The notes beneath the pieces were generated by a model. It searched no databases. It worked only from the letters and a program-made list of their open reading frames with translations, and was not told the origin of the DNA. A stretch of 15,780 nt of DNA from Streptosporangiaceae bacterium (GTDB lineage Bacteria; Actinomycetota; Actinomycetes; Streptosporangiales; Streptosporangiaceae), in the NCBI GenBank assembly GCA_030040475.1, contig JASHTQ010000492.1, positions 1 to 15,780 of the forward strand, given 5' to 3'. The first letter of the stretch is position 1, and each line of letters starts with the position of its first letter. This document shows, in pieces, positions 6,096 to 14,234 of this stretch. Both the position numbers and the translations under genes were made by a program.

Positions 6096-6923
6096 CTAGC
6101 CGCCCAGGAAGGCGAGCAGGTCGTTGTTGAGGCTGTCCTTGTATCTGGCGGTGTTGGCCAGGCCGTGCGGGGCACCGGGGTAGATCTTGAGGGTGGCGTC
6201 CTTGATGATCTGGGCGGAGAGCCGCCCAGAGTCGTCCAGCGGCACAATCTGGTCGTCGTCGCCCTGGATGATCAGGACCGGCACGTCGATCTTCTTCAGG
6301 TCCTCGGTCATGTCGGTCTCGGAGAACGCCTTGACGCAGTCGTAGGCGCCCTTGAACCCGACCTGCATGCTCAGGTCCCAGAACCAGTCCCGCAGTGCCT
6401 GGGAGACTTCCGCTCCCGGCCGGTTGGCCCCGTAAAACGGAGCGGACAGGTCCTGGTAGAACTGCGACCGGTCCCTCAGCAGGCCCTCGCGGATCGCGTC
6501 GAACGCCTCGATCGGCGTCCCGCCGGGGTTAGCGGGGGTCTTGAGCATCAGCGGCGGCACCGCGCTGACCAGGACCGCCTCGGCAACCCTGCCGGTGCCG
6601 TGTCGGCCGATGTAGCGGGCGACCTCACCGCCGCCCGTGGAGTGCCCTACCAGCACCGCGCCGTGCAGGTCCAGCGCGTCGATGAGATCCGCGAGATCGT
6701 CGGCGTAGTGGTCCATGTCGTTGCCGTCCCAGGTCTGGGACGAGCGGCCGTGGCCGCGGCGGTCATGCGCGATCGCCCGGTAGCCGTGCGAGGCGACGAA
6801 GTACGCCTGGTCATCCCAGGCATCGGCGTTTAGCGGCCAGCCGTGGCTGAACACCACCGGCTGCCCGGCGCCCCAGTCCTTGTAGTAGATCTCCGTTCCG
6901 TCCCGGGTAGTGATCGTGGGCAT
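6096..6923 (-). CDS. Alpha/beta hydrolase, non-heme chloroperoxidase type
   Basis: 275 aa, the standard length for cofactor-free haloperoxidases/perhydrolases. The catalytic triad is plain: Ser95 in the nucleophile elbow GHSTGG, Asp224 in GDDDQIVP and His253 in APHGLANT, the same spacing as known chloroperoxidases of this group. The oxyanion region [13 protein letters not shown] and the HDRRGHGRS motif are intact. These enzymes form peracids from carboxylic acids and H2O2, which can halogenate, and many are also esterases; the native substrate is unknown. No signal peptide, so cytosolic. The ATG at 6923 follows AAGGAG with 6-nt spacing and is preferred over an upstream in-frame ATG at 6968. 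It appears monocistronic, with a hairpin terminator 10 nt after the stop. Confidence 0.92.
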   Translation of the reverse strand: MPTITTRDGTEIYYKDWGAGQPVVFSHGWPLNADAWDDQAYFVASHGYRAIAHDRRGHGRSSQTWDGNDMDHYADDLADLIDALDLHGAVLVGHSTGGGEVARYIGRHGTGRVAEAVLVSAVPPLMLKTPANPGGTPIEAFDAIREGLLRDRSQFYQDLSAPFYGANRPGAEVSQALRDWFWDLSMQVGFKGAYDCVKAFSETDMTEDLKKIDVPVLIIQGDDDQIVPLDDSGRLSAQIIKDATLKIYPGAPHGLANTARYKDSLNNDLLAFLGG

Positions 6924-7737
6924 CGGCTTCTCCTTGAAGTCTGCGAGATGAAAGCGCTGCGCATTCATTGCGCCGCAAGCACGACCGCAGGCGCATCTGC
7001 CATCTGACGGGTTACCTCGTGGGTGCCGGTTGGCCTGCAGTCCGGTGGCCGCTGCAGCAGGATGCTGGCCGCCCTGTCCCGGTCTCGCTCGGCGAGCGGG
7101 GGACTCCGCACTGCATGCTCAGGGCGTCCCGAAGGCCGGCGGTCGTGCCGGTGCCGGGCTGCCTGTCGGTGCAGTGCGCACCAATTCCAGCGGGGCCAGG
7201 AGGAAGACCCGTCATTTCCTGGATTCCCGGGAGGGTGGCGCAGGCCTAGCGTCAGGGTATGGTTCACGCAGAAGCAAGGAGCACCGTAGCGGGCCTGCCT
7301 CGCTGTTCACCCTCGAAGCGCCCGGCGCCGCAGACGACGGTGCCGGCCGGGCAGGGTGCTGAGCCGCGCACGCTGCGCCAGCAGCGGTCTAGATCCCGAT
7401 CTGTGGTTTCCCGTCAGCCCGCACGCCGATCGCGCGCCGCGAGGCCGCTGCCGCAATCGCTGTCTGCGGCCTGTGTCCCGTCCAGGCCGGCTGCCTCCAC
7501 AGGGAACGCGGTCCGCCTGCCTATACCGCTTGCATGCTGCTGAGACGCCGCGGCAGGCCGGCGCGCCCGATGCGCCAGGGAAGCGGCTCTCGGGCCAGGT
7601 CCCGGGTACTGGCGAACCGGCCCGAAAGGGGCGGCACAACACGGCGCTGCCGCTTACGCGGCGCTGAGCACTGGCAACGGTGGTCGCGGTTCCGGGCTCT
7701 GACGCTGCCGGGCCCGGGCTGCTCTGAAGGGTTAGGC
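6924..7737. other. Gene-poor interval of about 810 bp
   Basis: It lies between the LuxR-type gene stop and the chloroperoxidase start, both minus-strand, so its left part must hold the hydrolase promoter. An 11-bp palindrome TTGCGCCGCAA (6968-6978), 45 nt before the hydrolase ATG, is a candidate operator. Short stems (GCCGC-TTAC-GCGGC near 7649) occur, but no convincing terminator. Several frames are open by composition alone; none has a recognisable motif, a ribosome site or consistent G/C third-position bias. I see no gene remnant here. Confidence 0.5.
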
Positions 7738-10617
7738 CTACTCACCCAGCGCGTCCCGAAGCGCTGCCCGGGATGCGACTCCGAGCTTCGGGAAGATCTT
7801 GTGTAGGTGGTCGGAAACAGTTCGGGAGGAAAGGAACAGCTGTTCGGCGATCTGCTTGTTGGACAGCCCGGTGGCGGCGAGCCGGGCGACTTCGCGCTGT
7901 CGCCCGGTCAGCGCTCCGGGCCCGTCGGCGGGCGCGCCGCGCGCCTGCCCGGCAGCCCGCAGCTCGCCTGCTGCCCGGGCGGCCCACGGACACGCGCCGA
8001 GCTGGCTGAAGGTTTCCAGGGCGGCCGTCAGGGGCTGGCGGGCGCGGGCGGGCGACTGGTCACGGCGGAGCCGCTCTCCGTACAGGAGCTGTATCCGGGC
8101 GCGGTCGAATGGCCAGCGCGTGCTGCCCGGGACGCCGAGCGCCTCCTCGAACAGCCGGGCAGCCTTATCCCCGGTTTCCGAGAGCGCGGCGGCGGCACGC
8201 TCGACGGCAACGAAGCGAGGCGACAGCCTGCCGCACCCCGCCTCTTGTATTGCCCTGGCGTGGGCAGCCGCCTTGTCCCGGCGACCGCTCCTGGCTGCCG
8301 CCTCCGCCAGGTCCAGAGCTGTCCAGAGCGCACCAGGCGTATGCGAGGCGACCGTCTCCGGCGGGCTGATTGCCGTTGCCTGCTGGTAGGCATTATCAAA
8401 GTCGCCGCGGCTGAGCGCGGCGAGCGCCCTGGCATGCCGCGCGTACACTTGCACAGCCCGGACCCCCCGGGGCACCGCCCAGCGCATCATCTGGTCGGCC
8501 AACCGAGAGCTTGCCTCCTGTTCGCCACGCGCGGCGGACAGGAGAGCCTGACCCCACCGCGCGGGCCATGCCAGGAGCTCGTACCCATGCGTTTCGCACA
8601 GCGCTAGGCCCTCGCCGAACAGCCCGTCGGCCTCGCCCCATTGCCCGGACCAGAAGTCGTCCATGCCTGTAAGGATGAGAGCGTTGATGGCCGAGGCGAC
8701 CGCGCCTCCCTGTCGGCCGTCGCGTATGACGCGCCACAGCGCCGCCCTGCACTCGGGCAGCCGTTCAGCGTATGCGGCTGCAATGCCGATCCGCACGATC
8801 ATAGCCGGGTCGGTCTCGGCAGTGAGATCGTGTATCGCGGACTCCAGGTCCGGGAGGGCGTCCGCGCCGGTGCGCGCAGGATCGGCGAAGGTCCTGGCGC
8901 AGAGCGACAGGAAAAGCGGAGCGGCTGGCCGCAGCCTGGCGAGGGCCTGGTAGAAGGGATCCCAAGCCTCTGGTCGGCCACTGAAAAAGCACACCATCAC
9001 CAGCATCCACAGGGCCTCGGTGAGCGCGGTATCGTCGCCGTGCCCGTCGGCCTTGATGGCCGCCACCAGGAGCCGGTGCGCGGTGTCCACGTCGCCGTCG
9101 CCGTTGATCAGCACGAAGGATGAGGCGGTGGCGGCCCGCAGGGTTCCGCTGAGTTTCGGGTCGGCCTGGATCGCGGCGGCGAGCAGCTGCGGTGCGCGGC
9201 GCAGTTCCCCGGTGATGTCCCCGGCGATGTACGCGGCCTCGGCGAGCCGCCGGGCCCGGGCGGGTGCCTGCGGGCTGAGGTCCGCCGCCCGGACCAGCAT
9301 GGTGACGGCGCTGGCGGCGTCGCCGCCGCGCATGGCCCGGTAGGCTGCGGATGCGAGAAGGCCCGCGGTCTTCTCGTCCGGGCCGTCGGCCGCGGCAGCC
9401 AGGTGCCATGCCTGCCGGTTCGGCTGGTCGGCCAGCACGCGGGCCAGCGCCTGGTGGGCGCGGCGGCGGTCGCCGCTCGCGGCCAGCTCGACGGCCGCGG
9501 AGCGGATCAGGGGATGCCGGAACAGGACCTGGCCCGCGACCTCGTGCACGCTCACTAGGCCGGCCTGCTCGATGGCCGTCAGGTCAACGGGGCTTATCTC
9601 CGTATGGGCCGCATGGCTTAGCAGCGCATCGACTAGGCGCAGTTCTCCGGTTTCCTCTAGGGCCAGCATGAGCAACAAGCGGCGCGTCCGGCTAGGCAGG
9701 GCGGCGATCCGCGAGGCGAACAGCAGCTGTATCCGCCGAGTCGCCGGGAGCACTGCCGGGAGCGGCTCGGTTCCCGCGCGCTGGCTGGCGGTCAGCGCGG
9801 CCGGCAGTTCGAGGAGCGCGAGCGGGTTCCCGGCCGCCTCCGCGAGCAGCCGCGGCCGGACCGGCGGGGCCAGATCGGGGAAACGGCTGGCCAGCAGGCT
9901 GGCTGCGGCCCGGTCGCTGAGCGGCTGCAGCTCATGCTCGGGCAAGCCGGTCGCGTCGAAGTAGCCGCCGGCGTCCCGTCGCGCGCCGGCCAGCAGGCCG
10001 ATGCGGGTTCTGCCCAGCCGGCGGGCCACGAGCCCCAGGGTCAGGGCAGTGACCCGGTCCAGCCATTGCACGTCGTCAACGACGAGCAGCACGGGACGCA
10101 GCTCGGCCGCGAGGCGAAGTACCGCGAGCACGGCGCTGGCCACGCCAAGACGATCCGCGCCGGGACCACCGCCGCCCAGGACAGCGGAAAGCGCGGCCCT
10201 TTCGCCGCTGGCGAGCTGGCCGGTCAGCGGTTGCAGCGGCAGCAGCAGCTGGTTCAGGCCGCCGTAACTCACGTTCTGGGCGAACTGCGCCCCCACGGCG
10301 TGCAGTACCTGGCAGCCGGCCCGCTCCGCGGCAGCGGCCGAGTAGTCGAGCAGCGCGGTCTTGCCGACGCCGGGCTCGCCGGTCACCAGCAGGACCTTCC
10401 CCGCTGCTGCGGCGGCGAACGGCCGCAGGCGGGCGAGGTCGACGTCGCGGCCGACCAGGCAGGCCGCAGCGGTGTCGGCGGGATCACGCACGGCCGGGAG
10501 CGTGTCAGGCTCCTCGCGGACTTCGGCGGCCAGCGGACGCAGGTGCTCTTCCGCGAACTGAGGGACATCGAGCTTTAGGTTCTCCTGCTCCGGAGTGAGA
10601 TGAAACGAGGAGGTCAT
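7738..10617 (-). CDS. Large ATPase-LuxR transcriptional regulator (LAL/MalT-like) with an acyl-CoA-dehydrogenase-like N-terminus
   Basis: About 959 aa from ATG 10617 (an in-frame TTG lies at 10635). Residues about 53-330 form a STAND/AAA-type ATPase: LVGRDVDLARL, Walker A GEPGVGKT (80-87), Walker B LLVVDDVQWLD (177-187). A long TPR-like helical region (about 390-880) follows. The C-terminus is a LuxR HTH (LTGRQREVARLAATGLSNKQIAEQLFLS ... KLGVASRAALRD). Such proteins bind an effector and ATP and activate nearby or pathway genes. The first ~44 residues (FHLTPEQENLKLDV, FAEEHLRPLAAEVR) do not belong to this family; they match the start of acyl-CoA dehydrogenases. A GTG before RDPADT (about 10490) could be the original regulator start, but it has no ribosome site. 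The target is unknown; the chloroperoxidase lies downstream. Confidence 0.9.
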   Translation of the reverse strand: MTSSFHLTPEQENLKLDVPQFAEEHLRPLAAEVREEPDTLPAVRDPADTAAACLVGRDVDLARLRPFAAAAAGKVLLVTGEPGVGKTALLDYSAAAAERAGCQVLHAVGAQFAQNVSYGGLNQLLLPLQPLTGQLASGERAALSAVLGGGGPGADRLGVASAVLAVLRLAAELRPVLLVVDDVQWLDRVTALTLGLVARRLGRTRIGLLAGARRDAGGYFDATGLPEHELQPLSDRAAASLLASRFPDLAPPVRPRLLAEAAGNPLALLELPAALTASQRAGTEPLPAVLPATRRIQLLFASRIAALPSRTRRLLLMLALEETGELRLVDALLSHAAHTEISPVDLTAIEQAGLVSVHEVAGQVLFRHPLIRSAAVELAASGDRRRAHQALARVLADQPNRQAWHLAAAADGPDEKTAGLLASAAYRAMRGGDAASAVTMLVRAADLSPQAPARARRLAEAAYIAGDITGELRRAPQLLAAAIQADPKLSGTLRAATASSFVLINGDGDVDTAHRLLVAAIKADGHGDDTALTEALWMLVMVCFFSGRPEAWDPFYQALARLRPAAPLFLSLCARTFADPARTGADALPDLESAIHDLTAETDPAMIVRIGIAAAYAERLPECRAALWRVIRDGRQGGAVASAINALILTGMDDFWSGQWGEADGLFGEGLALCETHGYELLAWPARWGQALLSAARGEQEASSRLADQMMRWAVPRGVRAVQVYARHARALAALSRGDFDNAYQQATAISPPETVASHTPGALWTALDLAEAAARSGRRDKAAAHARAIQEAGCGRLSPRFVAVERAAAALSETGDKAARLFEEALGVPGSTRWPFDRARIQLLYGERLRRDQSPARARQPLTAALETFSQLGACPWAARAAGELRAAGQARGAPADGPGALTGRQREVARLAATGLSNKQIAEQLFLSSRTVSDHLHKIFPKLGVASRAALRDALGE

Positions 10618-10926
10618 GAGGCGATGCTCGCCCAAAGCACGGCGGTCGTCTTGGCCGCCAGCGCCCGCCTGCTGTGCAAAACGTGCCAGGCAGCACCAGC
10701 ACCCTCACGTGCTCGGGACGCCCTTTCAGGCCGTATGCAGGCTAGCTGGTATGAGGGCTGGGTGCCCGCCGGGAGGACACAGCCGGGCGCGGGAAGCGAT
10801 CGTCAGAGACATCCGGCTCGCAATTACCCGAGAACCCCACTTTTCATTAGGTCATGGCTCACCCTCGGCTTTCCGGAAAGATGCGAACGGGTACGCGCCC
10901 ACTGCCTGGCAGACGCCGATGATCTC
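10618..10926. other. Intergenic region upstream of the LuxR-type regulator
   Basis: About 310 bp holding the 5' region of the regulator gene and the 3' flank of the CMD-like gene. A plus-strand GAGGAGG directly before ATGAGG (10608-10617) mimics a ribosome site, but the frame that follows has no coding bias or recognisable motif. I see no clear -10/-35 pair. Confidence 0.4.
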
Positions 10927-10955
10927 GCCTGGCGGCAATGTTCTTGCCGTCAGGC
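10927..10955 (-). terminator. Terminator hairpin overlapping the CMD-like gene stop
   Basis: CGGCAA (10933-10938) pairs with TTGCCG (10944-10949) around a 5-nt loop. After one mismatch GCCTG (10927-10931) pairs with CAGGC (10951-10955). The stem begins inside the stop codon region of the minus-strand gene, giving an 11-bp structure that probably ends this transcript before the LuxR-type regulator. Confidence 0.6.
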
Positions 10956-11288
10956 GTTGCCGGCTCGGTGTCCGTCGAGGACTTCGTGCGCGATCACTGA
11001 CGCGGATATAGCGGCGGGGAAGCCGCCGTAGAAGGCGACGTGCGTGATCAGCGCGGAGATCTCCTGGCGAGTGACGCCATTGCCGACCGCGCGCATCAGC
11101 TGGGCACGCAGCTCGTCCGGCCGGTACAGGGCGACGATGGCCCCGAGCGTGACCAGGCTGCGGTCGCGCGGGGAGAGTCGGTCGTCGGCCCAGACGTTCG
11201 CGTACAGCGGGTTGTTGATGAAGGCGGTCAGCTCGGGGGTGAACGCGTGGGCCGCCTCGCGGGGGGAAGTGATCGGGGCTTCGGTCAT
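10950..11288 (-). CDS. Carboxymuconolactone decarboxylase (CMD) family protein
   Basis: 112 aa, all helical, a normal length for a single-domain CMD/AhpD-fold protein. The family pattern is visible: LSPRDRSLVTLGAIVALYRPDELRAQLMRAVGNGVTRQEISALITHVAFYGGFPAAISA (about residues 38-96). There is no CxxC pair, so it is not AhpD-like peroxidase machinery and is nearer to PcaC-type proteins, which decarboxylate gamma-carboxymuconolactone in the protocatechuate branch of the beta-ketoadipate pathway. No other pca gene is present, so the true substrate is open. The ribosome site before ATG 11288 is weak. It lies downstream of the 187-aa unknown protein, but a large hairpin between the two suggests partial uncoupling. 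Confidence 0.85.
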   Translation of the reverse strand: MTEAPITSPREAAHAFTPELTAFINNPLYANVWADDRLSPRDRSLVTLGAIVALYRPDELRAQLMRAVGNGVTRQEISALITHVAFYGGFPAAISASVIAHEVLDGHRAGNA

Positions 11289-11320
11289 ATGCGTGCTCGC
11301 TTTCCGCAGGGATGCGCCGT

Positions 11321-11363
11321 CGCGGCCCCGAGCCGGCAGGGCTCCTGCCTACGCGGGGCCGCG
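11321..11363 (-). terminator. Two-tier hairpin between the 187-aa protein and the CMD-like gene
   Basis: CGCGGCCCC (11321-11329) pairs with GGGGCCGCG (11355-11363). Across a symmetric 5/5 internal loop, GGCAGG (11335-11340) pairs with CCTGCC (11344-11349) around a 3-nt loop. It sits 3 nt after the upstream stop codon. It could terminate transcription, leave the CMD gene on partial read-through, or protect the upstream mRNA 3' end. Confidence 0.6.
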
Positions 11364-11366
11364 CGG

Positions 11367-11930
11367 TCACTTCCTGGCATTGGCGTGCCGGCCGATGCTG
11401 GCGGCGTACAGCGGCGTCTCGCGGCTGCAGTGGTCGCTGGAAGCGGCCTGGCGGGCGGCGGCGGCTTCCTCGAAGGTCTGCCCGCTGGCCTTGACGAACT
11501 CCATGAACTCGGCGGTCGGGTGGCTGGTGACGGTGTTGGTGTACTTGCTGGTCTTGTCGTCGACCGGGTCCGCCTTCAGGCACCAGATGACCTGGCAGGT
11601 GGTCCACCCGGCCGGGGTGAGCACGTCGGAGGTGGAGACCATGTGGCAGTGGTCGGCGGCAGCCTCCTCGTAGACGTAGTGCTGCACGACCAGGCCGGTG
11701 CCGATCATCTCCACGTTGATGGACATCGGCTTGCCGTCGTCGGTGACGGTGTAGCCGGCGGCCTTGTGGTCGGGCGGGGCGCAGCGCTGGTACTCCTTGT
11801 CCGGCAGCGTGCGCAGCCACTCGTAGATGTCGATCTTCTCGATGGGCGCGTCAATGGCCGCCGTGAAAACAGCGTGCGAGAGGACATGGTCGGTGAGCAC
11901 GGTGCGGTCGGGTGCGGCTGTCTCAGTCAT
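11367..11930 (-). CDS. Unrecognised 187-aa cytosolic protein, possibly SRPBCC-like
   Basis: Start is firm: ATG 11930 follows GAGGAGG with 5-6 nt spacing, and codon bias is strong throughout. There is no signal peptide or membrane segment. The middle (about residues 60-140) alternates hydrophobic and polar residues in strand-like runs (SINVEMIGTGLVVQHYVYEE, HCHMVSTSDVLTP, WTTCQVIWCLKAD). A C-terminal helix follows (TAEFMEFVKASGQTFEEAAAARQAASS), ending in RETPLYAASIGRHA. This order resembles small ligand-binding START/SRPBCC domains, but that is only an impression. It contains several Cys and His residues with no known metal motif. It lies first in an apparent two-gene unit with the CMD-like gene, which suggests a role in small-molecule or aromatic metabolism. 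Confidence 0.7.
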   Translation of the reverse strand: MTETAAPDRTVLTDHVLSHAVFTAAIDAPIEKIDIYEWLRTLPDKEYQRCAPPDHKAAGYTVTDDGKPMSINVEMIGTGLVVQHYVYEEAAADHCHMVSTSDVLTPAGWTTCQVIWCLKADPVDDKTSKYTNTVTSHPTAEFMEFVKASGQTFEEAAAARQAASSDHCSRETPLYAASIGRHANARK

Positions 11931-12023
11931 GGGAGCCTCCTCTTCGTGGGCCCGATCCTGCCGGCGGGCCGGTGAGCGCCAGTGAGTAGTCGCATGGCCA
12001 GTGTGCGGTGAGGACAGGCAGCC

Positions 12024-12710
12024 TTGCGTCTGTCACATGACGGGTATGCCGTCAACGCCTACCAGAATGTCTCTGATCAGGTAGGTGAGTCGGCCAGGGC
12101 CACGGTCGGCAATCACGGGCTGGTGGAGCGGCTGCTCGAGAACCGCCTGCCGCACGGCGCCTTCGCCCCCGCGCCGATGCGGCAGGCGTTCGACGTGGCG
12201 TACCAGTATGCGCCGACCGAGAGGCGAGGCGGTCCGGTGCCGAGCATCGAGTACCAGCCCGGGGCCGATGTCCTCGTGGACGCGAAGGGCCGGATCGAGG
12301 CGGTCAGGCTCCTAGCCCGGCGCGCGCCTTACGCCGTGATGACGCAGGACCCGGCAGGTCCCGAACTGGCCCTGTACGCGAGGATTTTCGCTTCGGGGAT
12401 GGGGGTCGAGGTCACCACCCGGCTCATGAACGTCGTCGGAGTCCACTCCTACGACAACCACTTCCCGCTGATGACCTACCTGTCCGAGGCCCTCGCCTGC
12501 CCGGTCATCGAGGGCAGCAACGTCGGCATCTGCCGCCAGCTCCAGGATCTGCTCCGCGCACCCGGATACAACAGCTCAGCGCTTCTGGGATGGCGTGAGC
12601 GGAAGGATCACCCCGCCACGACCTTGCTCGCGTATCTCACGCGGGGCCATACCGAAACTCCGCCGGAATGCGCGGCTAAAGGAAGCCGAGTCGGTGAATC
12701 CGTGCCGTAG
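12024..12710 (+). CDS. Unrecognised protein gene, probably truncated at one or both ends
   Basis: 228 aa as read from a TTG, without a clear ribosome site. I do not recognise the family. The core (about residues 34-190, including RLPHGAFAPAPMRQAFDVAY, SIEYQPGADVLVD and LMNVVGVHSYDNHFPLMTY) has the strong G/C third-position bias of a real gene. The first ~25 codons contain many A/T-ending codons. The last ~40 (from about 12590) are simply the antisense of the AraC gene and lose the bias. I infer an internal fragment of a larger gene whose start and end were replaced by neighbouring DNA, or a gene that starts near 12100 and has decayed at its end. No membrane segment or signal peptide is seen. 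Confidence 0.5.
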   Translation: MRLSHDGYAVNAYQNVSDQVGESARATVGNHGLVERLLENRLPHGAFAPAPMRQAFDVAYQYAPTERRGGPVPSIEYQPGADVLVDAKGRIEAVRLLARRAPYAVMTQDPAGPELALYARIFASGMGVEVTTRLMNVVGVHSYDNHFPLMTYLSEALACPVIEGSNVGICRQLQDLLRAPGYNSSALLGWRERKDHPATTLLAYLTRGHTETPPECAAKGSRVGESVP

Positions 12711-13547
12711 GGCGATGTCGGTGATCGTGGACCGGTTCAGCGGATCGGCCAGCAGGCGGGCACACCGCTTCAGCCGCATCGTCCGTACGGTCTCCGCGAA
12801 CGTGTGCTCCTGTCCTTCGAATAGCCGGTGCAGCCGCCGGGGCGAAATCGCGAACCGGCGGCAGACCGAGACCACGGAAAGCCCAGGATCGCCAAGCTTC
12901 GCCGCGACGAACCTCAGCACATCGGCGCGAAGAGCATCTTGCGCTATCTCACCTCGATCTTGCGCACCCAGCGCGGCCGAGATAACTGTGGTGAACGACT
13001 GCTCGAGTTCGGCCCGCACCTGTACTGAATCCGGTTCGTCCAGCGCCCACATGGAACGCATCATCGTCGCGGCGAGGCCGCCTATTCCGGAGCCGCCGTC
13101 GATCGGCAATGTCGTACCCTGCCCCGGACTCGACAACCGCAAGCTAAGCAGCTCACGTGGTACCCGGTAAGAAATGAGGCGCCACTGCGACGTGAAGTCG
13201 AGGCGGAAAGGTGCCCGGCCATCCACGAACCACAGCTGGCCCGGCGTCGCCAGCGATTCCAGGCCGCCCTGCCGCACCAGGCACTGGCCGGACACCTGCA
13301 GGTTCACGAAGTAGAACTCACCCTCGGAGCGTGCCGCCTCGCGCGGGCCGTGCGACGTTTCCTGAGCCTGCGACCAGACGACAGATCGGCTGACGTCACC
13401 GAGCGGCCGGGCTTCGACGCCACTGGCGAATCCGACGCCGGGCGTCAACCTTCTTGGCGTCATAGGCATGTAGACGTCGCAGATGACGTCGTGCCAGAAG
13501 GCGAACTGATCGCGAACCGGCTGCTGTGCGATGTTAAAGACTGGCAA
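12576..13547 (-). CDS. AraC-family transcriptional regulator
   Basis: 323 aa. The N-terminal ~200 residues are a cupin-like sensing domain of the 'AraC-binding-like' type (FAFWHDVICDVYMPMTP, then SEGEFYFVNLQVSGQCLVRQGG and PGQLWFVDGRAPFRLDF). The C-terminal ~100 residues carry both helix-turn-helix units: LSVVSVCRRFAISPRRLHRLF, and ITDIALRHGFTDSASFSRAF followed by FGMAPREIRE, the classic signature. Such regulators usually activate adjacent genes for use or detoxification of small aromatic or aliphatic compounds. Possible targets here are the CMD-containing unit and the degraded SDR locus. The start is a TTG at 13547 with a purine-rich GAGGGGGC upstream. The last ~15 residues are a Gly-rich extension. 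The final 135 bp overlap the + strand unknown ORF. Confidence 0.92.
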   Translation of the reverse strand: MPVFNIAQQPVRDQFAFWHDVICDVYMPMTPRRLTPGVGFASGVEARPLGDVSRSVVWSQAQETSHGPREAARSEGEFYFVNLQVSGQCLVRQGGLESLATPGQLWFVDGRAPFRLDFTSQWRLISYRVPRELLSLRLSSPGQGTTLPIDGGSGIGGLAATMMRSMWALDEPDSVQVRAELEQSFTTVISAALGAQDRGEIAQDALRADVLRFVAAKLGDPGLSVVSVCRRFAISPRRLHRLFEGQEHTFAETVRTMRLKRCARLLADPLNRSTITDIALRHGFTDSASFSRAFRRSFGMAPREIREQGRGGVILPLTPSQKR

Positions 13548-13765
13548 AGCGAGCCCCCTCGATCACCAACGTCACGGGGCTGCCCGCGTGCGAGGTACGG
13601 CCCGTAAGGTGAACGACACCGGGAATTTACAGGTTACATCCTGGTCGCCTCAGGCCGCTACCAGGGGATTCACGGTGGGCGCACGACAGTTTTTGTAAGG
13701 GCTGAAGATCATTTTCGCTGACGGGCCGGTCAGGCGTCTGGTGTCTGGTTGTGGCGGGTGGCTTC

Positions 13766-13855
13766 CTACTGGCCGGCCTCGGCGCAGCGCAGGGCGATGA
13801 TGGCGCCTGCGCCGGGGACGGTCCAATGCATGGTTCCTGTAAGCAACCGCGCTGA
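13766..13855 (-). pseudogene. Transposase C-terminal remnant
   Basis: The minus frame gives SARLLTGTMHWTVPGAGAII then ALRCAEAGQ and a TAG at 13766-13768. The pattern G-MHWTVxGAxAIIALRC is the C-terminal motif of a group of actinobacterial transposases, as I recall near ISKra4-type elements. Past the TAG the same frame reads EATRHNQTPDA and a stop, which looks like the original end, so TAG probably replaced a TGG (Trp). Nothing upstream of 13855 keeps the transposase frame, and no terminal inverted repeats are found. Family name is uncertain. Confidence 0.4.
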
Positions 13856-14234
13856 TGACGAATGCTTAAGGATGGCATAGTGCAGTAAGAGCGCCTTCGC
13901 CCAAGCTCTTGTCGATCGAACTTGTCGGTTCCATCCGCCTGAATGACCTTTATCGACCGATCTGCGTCTGGTTTGCATCGAGATTCCAGAATCATGCAAC
14001 TGCATAAGTCTCCGAGCAGGCCATGTGGCGGCGTAGATAGTTGTCCATCACCGAAGGCGCCGAAGCAGTCCAAGTAAGCGGGCAGCAGATCGCGGAACTC
14101 AATCGCGGCAACGTCGTCTTCTGTTCACAGCAAGAACATAAGACCTCTTCAACCGGGCTCGACCACATGGGCCTGATGGCCGAGCAGTCAGGTTGGCTAC
14201 CGGTCCACCGCAGCCATCGCTACCAGGAGCAACA
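13856..14234. other. Degraded, lower-G+C stretch without a supported gene
   Basis: About 380 bp with visibly lower G+C than the surroundings (for example 13905-14010) and no third-position bias in any frame. An open + frame at 14041-14238 encodes a 65-aa peptide with no recognisable motif or ribosome site. The stretch sits between the transposase remnant and the SDR remnant, as expected for decaying inserted DNA. Confidence 0.45.

Noticed and set aside
7259..7543. Plus-strand ORF in the gene-poor interval
   Set aside because: No ribosome site, no motif, and composition typical of random high-G+C frames.
10852..11820. 322-aa minus-strand ORF spanning the CMD-like and 187-aa genes
   Set aside because: Runs in another frame of two genes with good family or start-site support; composition is Arg/His/Pro-rich shadow.
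13627..14073. 148-aa minus-strand ORF
   Set aside because: Lacks third-position bias and recognisable motifs; part of it overlaps the transposase remnant, which lies in a different frame.
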